Assembly: GCF_000799075.1 (NCBI RefSeq)
Contig: NZ_JTLI01000014.1
Coordinates: 62,001 to 126,000 of the forward strand
Source of the DNA: Cetobacterium sp. ZOR0034
Lineage (GTDB): Bacteria; Fusobacteriota; Fusobacteriia; Fusobacteriales; Fusobacteriaceae
Length of the DNA stretch: 64,000 bases
Reading direction: 5' to 3'
Positions 50,152-59,158 of this stretch are shown here, piece by piece (position 1 is the stretch's first letter; the number at the start of each line of letters is the position of its first letter). A program made the position numbers and the translations under genes. Under the pieces are notes generated by a model. That model had not been told where the DNA came from and did no database searches. It saw nothing but the letters and a program-made list of their open reading frames with translations.

Positions 50152-51528
50152 TTACTTTTTTATTTTTTTTAAGAATAATCCTAATGCCACTACTGCCCCC
50201 GCTATTCCAACTACATAACCTATAGTTTCTGATAATCTAAATCCTTCTGGTGCTATCAGTATGTATGTTGTAACTACCGCAGTCATAAATGTCGCCGGTA
50301 TAGTTGCTATCCAATGATTTTTTTCTCCTTTAGCTAAATATACTGCTCCAGCCCATAATGCTATCGTTGCTAAAGTTTGGTTTGACCATGCAAAATATCT
50401 CCAAATAATTGCGAAATCTATAAAACATAAACCAATTCCTACTGCAAATAGTGGTATTGCTATCATAAATCTATTTTTTATTGGTCCTTGCTTGTAGTCA
50501 ATTGCATCTGCTATTGCTAATCTTGCACTTCTAAATGCTGTATCTCCTGATGTTATTGGACAAGCTACAACTCCTAATAATGCTAAAGCTCCCCCAACTT
50601 TTCCTAATATACTATTTGATATTGTATTTACTACAACTCCTGCTGGTCCTGCATTCATAAGTCCTTCAGTTCCACCAAAGAATGACATTGCTGCCGCTGC
50701 CCAAACAAGTGCAATAACACCCTCTGCTATCATTGATCCATAAAATACTCTTCTTCCCTCTTTTTCACTCTTCATACATCTAGCCATAAGAGGTGATTGT
50801 GTTGCATGGAATCCAGAAATCGCTCCACACGCTATTGTTATAAATAGATATGGATAGATTGATGTTCCTTTAGGATGTAAGTTTACTAATGAAATCTCTG
50901 GTATATTATATCCTTGGAAGATTAGTCCTCCACCAATACCTATTCCCATAATAATCAATGAAGCTCCAAATATTGGATATATTTTTCCTATTAATTTATC
51001 AACAGGTAAAACTGTGGCAAGCATATAATATGCAATTATTATTGCTACCCATGTTAAAGTTCCTATACTTGTCATGCTTGCTAATATTCCGGCTGGTCCA
51101 TTTACAAATACAACTCCAACAAGTACTAATAATACAACTGAAAATACTCTCATAAGTTTTTTTGCATTGTCACCCAAGTAATGCCCTACAATTTCCGCTA
51201 TAGTTGCTCCATCGTGTCTCACCGAAAGCATTCCTGATAAATAATCATGTGTTGCTCCCGCAAAAATACATCCAAATACAATCCATAGAAAAGCTGCTGG
51301 TCCCCAAAGCGCTCCCGCTACTGCTCCAAAGATAGGTCCTAATCCAGCTATATTTAAAAACTGAATTAAAAATGCTTTTTTCCAATCTAATTCAACATAA
51401 TCAACTCCGTCTGCTAGACGAACTGCAGGAGTTTCCTTATCACTAATACCAAATACTTTCTCTACATACTTTCCATAGATTGCATAACCTAAAATTAACG
51501 CTATCAACGATCCTATAAAACTAATCAT
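50152..51528 (-). CDS. cstA: CstA/BtsT-family transporter (pyruvate or peptide)
   Basis: A 458-residue inner-membrane carrier of the CstA family. Family blocks are GPAAFLWIVFGCIFAGATHDYLSGMLSVRHDG near 75, SGFHATQSPLMARCM near 235, WAAAAMSFFGG near 272 and CPITSGDTAFRSARL near 315. It is the short form lacking the long C-terminal part of E. coli CstA/BtsT (about 700 residues). The start is the ATG at 51528 after GGAGG; the GTG at 51543 overlaps that site. E. coli BtsT imports pyruvate. The adjacent LytS/LytR pair and LytTR boxes upstream make regulated pyruvate uptake the best inference. Confidence 0.86.
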   Translation of the reverse strand: MISFIGSLIALILGYAIYGKYVEKVFGISDKETPAVRLADGVDYVELDWKKAFLIQFLNIAGLGPIFGAVAGALWGPAAFLWIVFGCIFAGATHDYLSGMLSVRHDGATIAEIVGHYLGDNAKKLMRVFSVVLLVLVGVVFVNGPAGILASMTSIGTLTWVAIIIAYYMLATVLPVDKLIGKIYPIFGASLIIMGIGIGGGLIFQGYNIPEISLVNLHPKGTSIYPYLFITIACGAISGFHATQSPLMARCMKSEKEGRRVFYGSMIAEGVIALVWAAAAMSFFGGTEGLMNAGPAGVVVNTISNSILGKVGGALALLGVVACPITSGDTAFRSARLAIADAIDYKQGPIKNRFMIAIPLFAVGIGLCFIDFAIIWRYFAWSNQTLATIALWAGAVYLAKGEKNHWIATIPATFMTAVVTTYILIAPEGFRLSETIGYVVGIAGAVVALGLFLKKIKK

Positions 51529-51563
51529 CTTAAACCTCCACACTCTGATATTTTTTCTAATAT

Positions 51564-51592
51564 ATTATAATTGTTTTTTATCAAAATGTATT
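51564..51592 (-). promoter_or_regulatory. Activator-type promoter of cstA
   Basis: TATAAT (51569-51564) with a poor -35 (AATACA at 51592-51587, 17-base spacing). A good -10 with a weak -35, preceded by an activator site, fits LytTR-dependent activation. Confidence 0.6.
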
Positions 51593-51613
51593 TTTTTTGG
51601 AATAAAACGACTA

Positions 51614-51649
51614 TTTATAAACTTAAATTGTATTTTTATATACTTAAAT
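51614..51649 (-). promoter_or_regulatory. Paired LytTR-type binding boxes upstream of cstA
   Basis: Reverse strand: ATTTAAGTATATAAA (51649-51635) and ATTTAAGTTTATAAA (51628-51614), identical at 14 of 15 positions and exactly 21 bases apart. The second contains TAAGTTTAT, which fully fits the LytTR consensus [TA][AC][CA]GTTN[AG][TG]; the first differs from it at one position. It lies upstream of the cstA promoter and overlaps the stop codon of the EI24 gene. Confidence 0.75.
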
Positions 51650-52387
51650 ACCTTTTTTTGTTTTTAAAAGTTTCAATGTTGTTGTTGTGAATGCAGTTAT
51701 GCTTATCAATGGAGCCACGATTATCCCTATGATAGGAATAAAATATATCAAAGTAAATATTCCACCTCCAATTGTAAATACGATCTTATTTTGCCATATA
51801 AAATCTGAACTTTCCTCTGCTGACATCTTGTGTCTTTCAAGTGTATAATCAACAAAATTATACGATATAAAGTAACTTTGAATAATATAAATTAAAATCG
51901 GTACGATTATATTTATAACAGGAATAAATCCCAATAAAATAACTATACTCGTAAAAAAAAATTCTTTAAAAAAACTTTTACCCGCAATTTTTATTCCCCT
52001 TAATATAAAAAACAAATTTTCTTTGACCGTGAATTTATACACAACTCCCTCTTCGTAGCATTCAATCTTTTCGGATATATAACTAAAAAAAGGTGCTAAT
52101 ATTGCCAATAAAATCGTTTTAAAAAAGAAATACTCTACTGAAATCATAATCGTTCTTATTAAAAAGATAAACAACCATCTTACTATTCTAGAATATTCTT
52201 GAAAATCAAAAACATTACTTACTTCTTTGAATATCCAATCCCCTATATATCCAGAAATCCAATAAAAAAATAAAAGTAATAATACGCCTACAAATCCTCC
52301 AACCAAATATCCCCATCTTAACCCTAATTCTTTTATTAATTTAGGCGCTTTCAAATAACCGTCTAATAATATTCTTATCTTTTCCAC
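51644..52387 (-). CDS. EI24/CysZ-like membrane protein
   Basis: A 247-residue inner-membrane protein of the EI24 domain family (CysZ-like), with about four to five hydrophobic segments: ~28-48, 65-88, 125-170 and 205-235. The DYTLERHKMSAEES segment followed by a C-terminal hydrophobic pair (GGGIFTLIYFIPIIGIIVAPL) is the family signature. CysZ relatives are sulfate transporters, but many EI24 proteins have no assigned substrate. It begins at GTG with GAGGAG 6 bases upstream. Its stop codon overlaps the LytTR boxes of cstA. Single gene. Confidence 0.78.
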   Translation of the reverse strand: MEKIRILLDGYLKAPKLIKELGLRWGYLVGGFVGVLLLLFFYWISGYIGDWIFKEVSNVFDFQEYSRIVRWLFIFLIRTIMISVEYFFFKTILLAILAPFFSYISEKIECYEEGVVYKFTVKENLFFILRGIKIAGKSFFKEFFFTSIVILLGFIPVINIIVPILIYIIQSYFISYNFVDYTLERHKMSAEESSDFIWQNKIVFTIGGGIFTLIYFIPIIGIIVAPLISITAFTTTTLKLLKTKKGI

Positions 52388-52452
52388 TTCTCTCTCCTCT
52401 AAATAAGTTTATAAATTAATTTACAACAACTTGTATATCTATCTTTCAAAAT

Positions 52453-52476
52453 AAAAAAAGGCTTTAAAGCCTTTTT
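52453..52476 (-). terminator. Terminator after the OmpA lipoprotein gene
   Basis: Palindrome AAAAAAGGCTTT (52453-52464) / AAAGCCTTTTTT (52465-52476), working in both directions; on the reverse strand it ends the OmpA lipoprotein gene. Confidence 0.82.
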
Positions 52477-53099
52477 TATTTTTGATATATATTAATTTCT
52501 ACTCTTCTATTTAACGCCTTTCCATCAACTGTCGCATTTGAAGCTACTGGATTTCTATCCCCATAACCAACACTTGAAATTCTACTCGGTGATACTCCCT
52601 GTGTTGCTAAATAATTTGCTACACTTTGTGCTCTTTGTAATGAAAGATTTAAATTAGAATTTGGATTTCCCGTATTGTCTGTATATCCAGAAATTTGGAT
52701 TTTTGTATCAGGATATCTATTCATGATATCCGCAATAGAATTTAACGGTGCATAGAATCCTCCGTTTAAGACAGAACTTCCACTTTTAAATGAAGATTCA
52801 CCAGGTAATCTTAAATTTATATTGTCTTTATTATTTGTTACTGTTATATTTGTACTATTTAGAGCATTTATAAACTCTTTGTATTGAGCATCTTTGTAAG
52901 CTCCCCAACCAAGTCCTGCTAAAGCACCTATTCCAGCACCTATAAGCGTTCCCTTTGTATCTTTTCCTACTAATTGACCTATCAGTGCTCCTGCTGCTGC
53001 ACCTTTTACAGTTCCACTAGTTTTTTTATCTGCAGTACTACAAGCCCCTAAAAGAGATGTCGTCAGTAGTAACATAGCTATTGTTTTCTTGTTTCTCAT
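52476..53099 (-). CDS. OmpA-family lipoprotein
   Basis: A 207-residue outer-membrane lipoprotein. The signal peptide ends in the lipobox LLGAC with C20, followed by a glycine-zipper region (about 30-65, KGAAAGALIGQLVG) and the C-terminal OmpA peptidoglycan-binding domain (about 95-205; ISGYTDNTGNPNSNLNLSLQRA near 140 and LNRRVEINIY at the end). It anchors the outer membrane to the wall, which supports a diderm envelope. AGGAGG is close to ATG, and a TTGACA promoter lies upstream. Confidence 0.9.
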   Translation of the reverse strand: MRNKKTIAMLLLTTSLLGACSTADKKTSGTVKGAAAGALIGQLVGKDTKGTLIGAGIGALAGLGWGAYKDAQYKEFINALNSTNITVTNNKDNINLRLPGESSFKSGSSVLNGGFYAPLNSIADIMNRYPDTKIQISGYTDNTGNPNSNLNLSLQRAQSVANYLATQGVSPSRISSVGYGDRNPVASNATVDGKALNRRVEINIYQK

Positions 53100-53128
53100 T
53101 TTGTTCCTCCTATTTTGATACTTCTTAT

Positions 53129-53157
53129 ATTATCTAATATATAAAGGAACATGTCAA
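53129..53157 (-). promoter_or_regulatory. Promoter of the OmpA lipoprotein gene
   Basis: Reverse strand: TTGACA (53157-53152), 17 bases, GATAAT (53134-53129), about 30 bases before the ATG. Confidence 0.68.
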
Positions 53158-53191
53158 GAATTCTATGTTACTTTTCTAACTAACTTGATAA

Positions 53192-54526
53192 TTACTTTGC
53201 ACTTAATGCAGCCATTGTTATATAGTTATATGGTTGATTAAAATGAGGTAAGAAGAATATATCTAATAATTTAATTTTATCTATAGTCACTTTCTCTTGA
53301 ATAGCAAGTGAGAACATATGAATTCCCATTGATATATCTTGTCTTGAAGCCATTTGAGCTCCTAGTACTCTTCTTGTATTTTTATCATAAACTATTTTTA
53401 AGAATACAGTATCATTATCATGTTCGATAAATCCAGGTTTTTGTAAATCTGCAAACTCAGTTGCAATTGCATCATATCCTAAAGCTTTTGCTTTCTCTAA
53501 AGTTAATCCTGTTGAAACCATATTTAACCCATATATTGAGATTCCATTCGAACCTTGAACTCCAATACTTTCTAATTTAGTTCCACACACGTTATGAGCT
53601 GCAACGATACCTGAACGAACCGCATTTGTTGCTAAAGCTATGTAGTTTGTATCTTCGATTGAGTTGTCATAAACTGTAGCACAATCTCCAATTGCATAAA
53701 CATCTTCTAAACTTGATTTTTGAGTTAAATCTACTCTGTAAGCTCCATTTCTAAATAACTCTAACTTTTCTTTTCCTAAGATATTATTTGGTACAAAACC
53801 AACAGCTAAAATAACCATATCAGCTTTGTAAGTTTTCTTGTCTGTTACAACTTCCTCAACTTTTCCATTTCCTTTGATCTCTAATACTTTCTCTCCAAAG
53901 TTTACATTAACTCCATTTTTTACCATATTTTCTTTCATCATCTCTCTGAATTCAGAATCATAGTAACCTGATAAGCAACTGTCACTTAAATCAACTAGCT
54001 CTACATTCTTTCCACATCTTTGGAAAGCTTCAGCTAATTCAACACCAATATACCCTGCTCCAACTACTACTATATTTTTTAACTCTTTATTTTCTAATTT
54101 TTTTATTACATCTTCAGCATGTTGATATAGTTTTACGAATTGAACATTTTCTAAATCTTTTCCAGGAATTGGTAAATCTATTGGTAACGATCCTGTTGAT
54201 AATATTAATTTATCATAAGATTCTACTATCTCATTTCCATTCTTATCCATTCCATAAACAACTTTATTATCAAAATCTACTCTTTTTATCTCTGTTTCCA
54301 TATGAACTTTAGCACCATTACATTCTAATTTTTCTTGTGAAGAGTAGAATAATCCTTCAGGTCCTGAAATTTGCTTTCCTATCCATAAAGCCATTCCACA
54401 TCCTAAAAAGCTAATGTTTGAGTTTTTGTCAAATACTACCACCTCTTGATTTGGGTAGTTCGATAAGATTGTGTTAATTGCTGCTGTTCCAGCGTGATTT
54501 GCTCCTACTACTACTATTTTACTCAT
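53192..54526 (-). CDS. NADH oxidase / CoA-disulfide reductase family flavoprotein
   Basis: A 444-residue FAD/NAD(P)H flavoprotein of the Nox/CoADR class. GANHAGT at 8-14 gives the FAD motif and the conserved His11; the redox Cys is C43 in [11 protein letters not shown]. The NADH motif is [20 protein letters not shown] near 152-171, FAD again in YAIGDCA near 278, and PHFNQPY near the C terminus. It may reduce O2 to water at the expense of NADH, or a thiol disulfide. For an anaerobe, O2 removal is the likely role. AGGAGG precedes the ATG. Single gene, monocistronic as seen. Confidence 0.9.
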   Translation of the reverse strand: MSKIVVVGANHAGTAAINTILSNYPNQEVVVFDKNSNISFLGCGMALWIGKQISGPEGLFYSSQEKLECNGAKVHMETEIKRVDFDNKVVYGMDKNGNEIVESYDKLILSTGSLPIDLPIPGKDLENVQFVKLYQHAEDVIKKLENKELKNIVVVGAGYIGVELAEAFQRCGKNVELVDLSDSCLSGYYDSEFREMMKENMVKNGVNVNFGEKVLEIKGNGKVEEVVTDKKTYKADMVILAVGFVPNNILGKEKLELFRNGAYRVDLTQKSSLEDVYAIGDCATVYDNSIEDTNYIALATNAVRSGIVAAHNVCGTKLESIGVQGSNGISIYGLNMVSTGLTLEKAKALGYDAIATEFADLQKPGFIEHDNDTVFLKIVYDKNTRRVLGAQMASRQDISMGIHMFSLAIQEKVTIDKIKLLDIFFLPHFNQPYNYITMAALSAK

Positions 54527-54644
54527 AATTGCCTCCTAAAATTCATTTTATTTGATATATATTCAATCAAAGTATACCTTTTTAGTATTCTGAAGTCAAT
54601 TGTTTTTACGATTAAAATATGACCTTGAATTCATTTTTTTTTAA

Positions 54645-54680
54645 TCAAAATAAAAACGAGGATGTTTTTTTATCCTCGTT
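54645..54680 (-). terminator. Terminator of the EamA-MBL-PepV region
   Basis: Reverse strand: AACGAGGAT (54680-54672), 8-base loop, ATCCTCGTT (54663-54655), then TTTATTTTG. It follows the PepV-like gene. Confidence 0.85.
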
Positions 54681-54693
54681 AATTCTTTTATTT

Positions 54694-56031
54694 CTATATG
54701 TACTCTTTAAATTTTTCAAATGCTCTCATATATATTTTCATAGCTAATTTTATGTCTTCTAACACGATATACTCATTCGGTTGATGCTCTGTTTTTGGGC
54801 TATTTGGTAAAACTGCACCAAATGCTACACAGTTATTTATTGCTCTTGCATATGTAGCTCCCCCTCCAGCTATCGGTCTAGAAATTAAATCTCCTGTCAC
54901 TTCTTGATAAGCTGACATCAATGTTTTTACTAAACTAGAATCTAGAGGTGTATATATTGATTTCAAATAATCATGTGCCTGATATCTAAATCCATAATCA
55001 GAAGCCTTTTTAGTTATTGTTTCTATTATATTTTCTACACTATACGTCACCGGTATTCTCATATCAATACATAAAATTTCTTCTTTCTCTGTAAATTCGA
55101 TTTTACCAATATTAAATTTTAACTCTCCTGAATGTTCATCTTTAATCTCTCCAAAAATAGGTTCTGCAAAATTATAACCAATAATATTTTCCACTATAAA
55201 TTTACCAGATTTTGTATTTTGTCCACTTTCATTCAAAGCATGCATATATCTATTGATTGCATTTACACCTGTTTCAGCTACTTGAGCATGAACACTTTTT
55301 CCAATTATTTCAACGCATCCATTTTTTTCTAAATACTCGTAATTCAATTTTTCTAATGTCTCTATAAGACCTTTTGAGTTTTCAACTGTAATCGTCGAAG
55401 GAACCGAGTTAAATGCATCTCCACCTTTAAATATCATTCCACTTTCATTTTCAGCGATAAGCTTACATTGCAACAAACCCTTTTCTGCATATATCAATGG
55501 AAATTTAGAATCTGGTGTAAACCCTACTGTAGGCATCTCCTCTTTTTCTACATATTTAGGCATATCTCTCCATAGATTTTCTTCATCTGTACCAAAGATA
55601 AATCTTACTCTGTAATCTAATTCAAATCCAGTTTCTAATAAAATTTTCAGAGCATATATAGCAGCTAATGTAGGCCCCTTGTCATCTTGAGCTCCTCTTC
55701 CAAAATATTTCCCATCTTCAATTTTTGGTTCAAATGGCGGATTTTTCCATTTTTTCAAATCACCTGGTGGAACTACATCCAAGTGTCCTAAAACACCTAC
55801 TAATTTTTCTCCATCTCCAATTTCAGCATAACCATAATACCCTTCTGGATCAATAAAAGTTTTAAAACCTAACTCCTCACATATTTTCAAAGTTTCCTCT
55901 AATACATTTTGTATATCTTCTCCAAACGGATAACCACTTTTATCTTCTTTTAAGAAGCTGGGGATTTTTACTATTTTATTTAAACTTTCTATAAACTCTG
56001 GAAATTTTTCATCTAATTTTTTATACTTCAA
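54694..56031 (-). CDS. pepV: M20 dipeptidase (PepV/Sapep-like)
   Basis: A 445-residue cytoplasmic metallodipeptidase. The family set is complete: GHLDVVPPG with the metal His near 80, GAQDDKGP with the bridging Asp near 115, GTDEENLWRD with the base Glu near 150, TPDSKFPLIYAEKG near 172 with another ligand, and the final ligand in TEHQPNEYI near 418. PepV cleaves a wide range of dipeptides, supporting peptide-based nutrition. It lies 19 bases after the MBL gene and ends with a strong terminator. The start is preceded by a GGGAGAG site. Confidence 0.87.
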   Translation of the reverse strand: MKYKKLDEKFPEFIESLNKIVKIPSFLKEDKSGYPFGEDIQNVLEETLKICEELGFKTFIDPEGYYGYAEIGDGEKLVGVLGHLDVVPPGDLKKWKNPPFEPKIEDGKYFGRGAQDDKGPTLAAIYALKILLETGFELDYRVRFIFGTDEENLWRDMPKYVEKEEMPTVGFTPDSKFPLIYAEKGLLQCKLIAENESGMIFKGGDAFNSVPSTITVENSKGLIETLEKLNYEYLEKNGCVEIIGKSVHAQVAETGVNAINRYMHALNESGQNTKSGKFIVENIIGYNFAEPIFGEIKDEHSGELKFNIGKIEFTEKEEILCIDMRIPVTYSVENIIETITKKASDYGFRYQAHDYLKSIYTPLDSSLVKTLMSAYQEVTGDLISRPIAGGGATYARAINNCVAFGAVLPNSPKTEHQPNEYIVLEDIKLAMKIYMRAFEKFKEYI

Positions 56032-56050
56032 CGCTCTCTCCCTATTTCAA

Positions 56051-56866
56051 TTATAAATTTATTTTATTCCCTACTTGAATATCAGATATATAAATCCCAG
56101 TCTTCTCTATCATTCGCTTTATACCATACTCGCCAGTACAGTGACAAGGATACAGACTTTCAACTTTACTTTTATTCAGATAATCTATAACTTCATCTAT
56201 ATATTTTTCATTTTTATTTAAACTTGTTCTGCTCGAAAGGTGAAAACCTCCTACTATTACATTTACTTTATCACCATAAGCTTCACATTCATCTAAGATA
56301 TTATTTACTCCCTTATGAGCACATCCAATAAATAAAGCTTTAACTTTTTCCTCCTCAACTATCAAGTTTAATTCGTGTTTGAAATTATCTTTTATATACT
56401 CACCATTATCACTTTTTATATAAAGACTTTCGTTCAGAGGATTATAGCTCTCTCTATTAAAACAATGGAATAATTTTAAATTCTCAATTTCTAAAATATT
56501 CTCTACAAAATTAAATCTTTCAACATCCAGATACTCGTATGGTATTCCTATATCTATATACGCTCCAAAGATTTTCTTATAGTGCTTTTCAAAATAATAT
56601 TCACTACAATAAATCTTTGCTTTTTTATTTTTCTTTAAAAAATATGAAAGTCCGCCTCCATGATCTTTATGACCATGAGATAAAATCAAATAATCTACCT
56701 CTTCTAAATTTAAACCTAATTTTTCAGCATTTTTCCAAAACTTTTTGCTCTCTCCAACATCAAATAATATTTTCAAACCTTTTGTTTCTATATATAAAGA
56801 GAGGCCATGCTCCTTCGCTAACTCTTTATTTGAGCTTTTATTTTCAACCAAGACCTGTATTTCTAT
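56051..56866 (-). CDS. MBL-fold hydrolase, probably initiated at AUA
   Basis: A cytoplasmic metallo-beta-lactamase-fold protein (266 residues from TTG, 271 from ATA) with LSHGHKDHGGG near its N terminus, GCAHKGV and the final His in YPCHCTGEYG, the pattern of the dihydropterin-phosphate synthase-like branch. Members usually begin M-x-I-x-V-L-V-E-N. Here the frame reads I-E-I-Q-V-L-V-E-N, with ATA at 56866-56864 where ATG is expected. GGAAGGG lies exactly 7 bases before that ATA, and an in-frame TAG lies just upstream, so no earlier start exists. The nearest TTG (56851) has no ribosome site at usable spacing. I infer AUA initiation or a recent ATG-to-ATA change. Own promoter upstream. Confidence 0.75.
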   Translation of the reverse strand: MEIQVLVENKSSNKELAKEHGLSLYIETKGLKILFDVGESKKFWKNAEKLGLNLEEVDYLILSHGHKDHGGGLSYFLKKNKKAKIYCSEYYFEKHYKKIFGAYIDIGIPYEYLDVERFNFVENILEIENLKLFHCFNRESYNPLNESLYIKSDNGEYIKDNFKHELNLIVEEEKVKALFIGCAHKGVNNILDECEAYGDKVNVIVGGFHLSSRTSLNKNEKYIDEVIDYLNKSKVESLYPCHCTGEYGIKRMIEKTGIYISDIQVGNKINL

Positions 56867-56901
56867 CTTCTATCCCTTCCTTTTTTATTTTATTAAAAAT
56901 A

Positions 56902-56930
56902 ATTATATTGTTTTTATTACAAAAAATCAA
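56902..56930 (-). promoter_or_regulatory. Promoter of the AUA-initiated MBL gene
   Basis: Reverse strand: TTGATT (56930-56925), 17 bases, TATAAT (56907-56902). It lies between the EamA gene and the MBL gene, 15 bases upstream of the GGAAGGG ribosome site. Confidence 0.72.
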
Positions 56931-56933
56931 GTT

Positions 56934-57803
56934 TTATAGTATGAAAAATGTTGTTATTCCAACAAAAGAAATTATTGCACCGACTACTTCTGAAGGAGAT
57001 ATTTTTTCTTTAAAACAAACTATTGATATTGGAATTATTAATATTGGACTTGTTGCAGCTAGCGTACTCACAATCCCAACGTGTGCATGTTTCATAGCTT
57101 CAACTAAAGACGTCACACCCATCGTTGCTACAATTGTCCCTAACACTATATATAACATCGCTTTTTTATTCACTATTCCATCTTTTATATCCATCCACTC
57201 TTTACGATATGTTATATATAAAATAAAAGCTAATATAGCTGGAATTGTTCTAACCTGTATTGTTGCAAAAGAATCATAATCTATCGACCCCATCCGAGTA
57301 AAAACTATTCCAAAACTCTCTCCTAACATAGCTAATACAGCATACATAAACCCTACTTTTGAAAAAGTCTGGTCACTTTTCTTCTTTAAAATGACTATTG
57401 CAATTCCACTTATTGTCAATAACATCCCTATTACTTTAAATAACTCTATTTTCTCCTCTAAAATAAAAAAGCTTAATATTGACACCGCTATAGGACTAAA
57501 TGTCATCACAAGCAGTGTAATTCGAGGACCTATTTTCAAATAAGCTTTAAATAAAAAGAAATCTCCTAAAAATAATCCAAATAATCCTGATACAGATAGA
57601 TACTTTAAAGATTCTTTAGAAACATCTAAAGGTAGTAACATCCCTCTATTCATCTGTGTTATCATACCTAAAAATACCATAGCTAAAACTAATCTTATTA
57701 AGTTTACTGCCAAACTTCCCGCTTCTTTACTTGCTTTCTCTAAAAAAATAGAACTTCCTACCCATCCAAAAGCTGCTAAAAGTGCTAAACTTTCCCCCAT
57801 CAT
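56934..57803 (-). CDS. EamA-family (DMT) transporter
   Basis: A 289-residue inner-membrane protein with ten membrane segments arranged as two EamA repeats. The first repeat opens LLAAFGWVGSSIFLEK, and the second begins around 150 (GFMYAVLAMLGESFGIVF) and ends IISFVGITTFFIL. DMT carriers export or import small metabolites; its substrate is not known. GGGGGGAG lies 4-7 bases before ATG (two adjacent ATGs; either is possible). It precedes the MBL and PepV genes. Confidence 0.85.
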   Translation of the reverse strand: MMGESLALLAAFGWVGSSIFLEKASKEAGSLAVNLIRLVLAMVFLGMITQMNRGMLLPLDVSKESLKYLSVSGLFGLFLGDFFLFKAYLKIGPRITLLVMTFSPIAVSILSFFILEEKIELFKVIGMLLTISGIAIVILKKKSDQTFSKVGFMYAVLAMLGESFGIVFTRMGSIDYDSFATIQVRTIPAILAFILYITYRKEWMDIKDGIVNKKAMLYIVLGTIVATMGVTSLVEAMKHAHVGIVSTLAATSPILIIPISIVCFKEKISPSEVVGAIISFVGITTFFIL

Positions 57804-57865
57804 TGTTCTCCCCCCCTATTTTTCTTTTTTACTATTCTACACTATTTTTAATTTAATTTGAAATG

Positions 57866-57896
57866 AAAAAATAGAGAGGATTATATCCTCTCTAAA
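57866..57896 (-). terminator. Terminator of the rubrerythrin gene
   Basis: Reverse strand: TAGAGAGGAT (57896-57887), loop ATA, ATCCTCTCTA (57883-57874), then TTTTTTC. Confidence 0.85.
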
Positions 57897-57902
57897 TCAA
57901 TC

Positions 57903-58481
57903 TTAATAGTTTACACATTCCATTTCAAACTCTTTCTGTTTTTCTAAGCATGATGGGCACACCTTAGGAGCTTCTTTACCTGCATGAACATACCCACACT
58001 TTCTACACTTCCATCTCACATCTTCATCTTTTTTAAACACTAACTCTCTACCTAAATTGTCAAGAAGTTTACGATATCTTTTTTCATGTAATTTTTCTAC
58101 TTCAACTATAGCTTTAAACGCTGCTGCTACCTGTGGATATCCCTCTTCTATTGCTACCTCAGCAAATCCTGGATAAAGCTCTGCCCACTCCTCATATTCA
58201 CCTTCAGCAGCCTCTTCTAAATTTTCCATAGTTGTTCCAACAATTCCAGCTGGATATGTTGCTGTTATCTCAACAGGTCCTCCCTCTAAAAATGAGAAAA
58301 ATCTTCTAGCATGATATTGCTCATTTAAAGCTGTTTCTTCAAACAATGCAGCTATCTGCTCATACCCTTCACTCTTAGCTTTTTCAGCAAACATCGTATA
58401 TCTTTGTCTTGCTTGTGACTCTCCTGCAAAAGCTTTTAATAAATTTTGCTCAGTTCTAGATCCCTTAATCGATTTTACCAT
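57903..58481 (-). CDS. rbr: Rubrerythrin
   Basis: A 192-residue peroxide-reducing protein. Residues about 1-145 are a ferritin-like four-helix bundle with the diiron ligands in FAGESQARQRYT, ALNEQYHARRFF and EVEKLHEKRY. Residues about 155-190 are a rubredoxin with two Cys pairs, CRKCGYVH and CPSC. It reduces H2O2 with electrons from NADH via ferredoxin-type donors and is a standard oxidative-stress protein of anaerobes. A GGAGG lies further upstream than usual; a closer AGGA site is also present. A nitroreductase gene lies divergently upstream. Confidence 0.95.
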   Translation of the reverse strand: MVKSIKGSRTEQNLLKAFAGESQARQRYTMFAEKAKSEGYEQIAALFEETALNEQYHARRFFSFLEGGPVEITATYPAGIVGTTMENLEEAAEGEYEEWAELYPGFAEVAIEEGYPQVAAAFKAIVEVEKLHEKRYRKLLDNLGRELVFKKDEDVRWKCRKCGYVHAGKEAPKVCPSCLEKQKEFEMECVNY

Positions 58482-58600
58482 TTTATCCTGTTACCTCCTT
58501 ATTTGTATTCTTTGATATTATTCTATCTTTTTATTTTTTTCCTTTTTATTTTTTTATTTTATATGATAATATAGAAAATAAAATTATACGAGGAGGATAT

Positions 58601-59113
58601 ATGGATTTTTTATCAAGAAGAACCATTAGAAAATATACTACACAAAATATTGAAAAAGAAAAATTAAATGAAATTTTAAAAACCACTTTAGCCTCACCTT
58701 CTGGAAGAAACTTAAAACCATTTGAATTAATTCTAACTCAAAACAAAGATATTTTAAATAAATTATCTCTTTCCAAAAAAGTTGGTTCAGCTATGCTAAG
58801 TGAAGCTAATGCAGCAATTGTTGTTCTCGGAAATCCTGAGACATCAAACACTTGGAACGAAGACTCCTCTATTGCATCATTCACAATTCAACTAAAAGCT
58901 TTTCAACTTGGATTAGGTAGTTGCTGGATAAATGTAAAAGATAGAAAAACTAGTGATGGAATCGATTCTGAAATTTATATAAAAAATTTATTATCAATTC
59001 CATCTCATTTCAAAATAGTTTCAATTATTTCACTAGGATATCCAAACGAAGAAAAAATACCTCGAAATGAAAACGATATGGACTTTTCTAAAATTCATAT
59101 TGATAAGTTCTAA
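58601..59113 (+). CDS. Nitroreductase-family flavoprotein
   Basis: A 170-residue FMN protein of the nitroreductase fold. It begins with the family block SRRTIRKYTTQNIEKEKL, followed by ASPSGRNLKPFEL (FMN phosphate contacts) and GLGSCWINVKDR near 105. It is a typical cytoplasmic NAD(P)H-dependent reductase that acts on nitroaromatics, quinones or flavin; the physiological substrate is unknown. GAGGAGG lies before the ATG. It is divergent from rubrerythrin and converges on hugZ; no operon partner. Confidence 0.88.
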   Translation: MDFLSRRTIRKYTTQNIEKEKLNEILKTTLASPSGRNLKPFELILTQNKDILNKLSLSKKVGSAMLSEANAAIVVLGNPETSNTWNEDSSIASFTIQLKAFQLGLGSCWINVKDRKTSDGIDSEIYIKNLLSIPSHFKIVSIISLGYPNEEKIPRNENDMDFSKIHIDKF

Positions 59114-59115
59114 AA

Positions 59116-59157
59116 AAAAGGATTATTGTAACTTTACAGAGTCACAATAATCCTTTT
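59116..59157. terminator. Bidirectional terminator between nitroreductase and hugZ
   Basis: AAAAGGATTATTGT (59116-59129) with ACAATAATCCTTTT (59144-59157), perfect 14-bp arms, loop of 14. Confidence 0.87.
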
Positions 59158-59158
59158 C

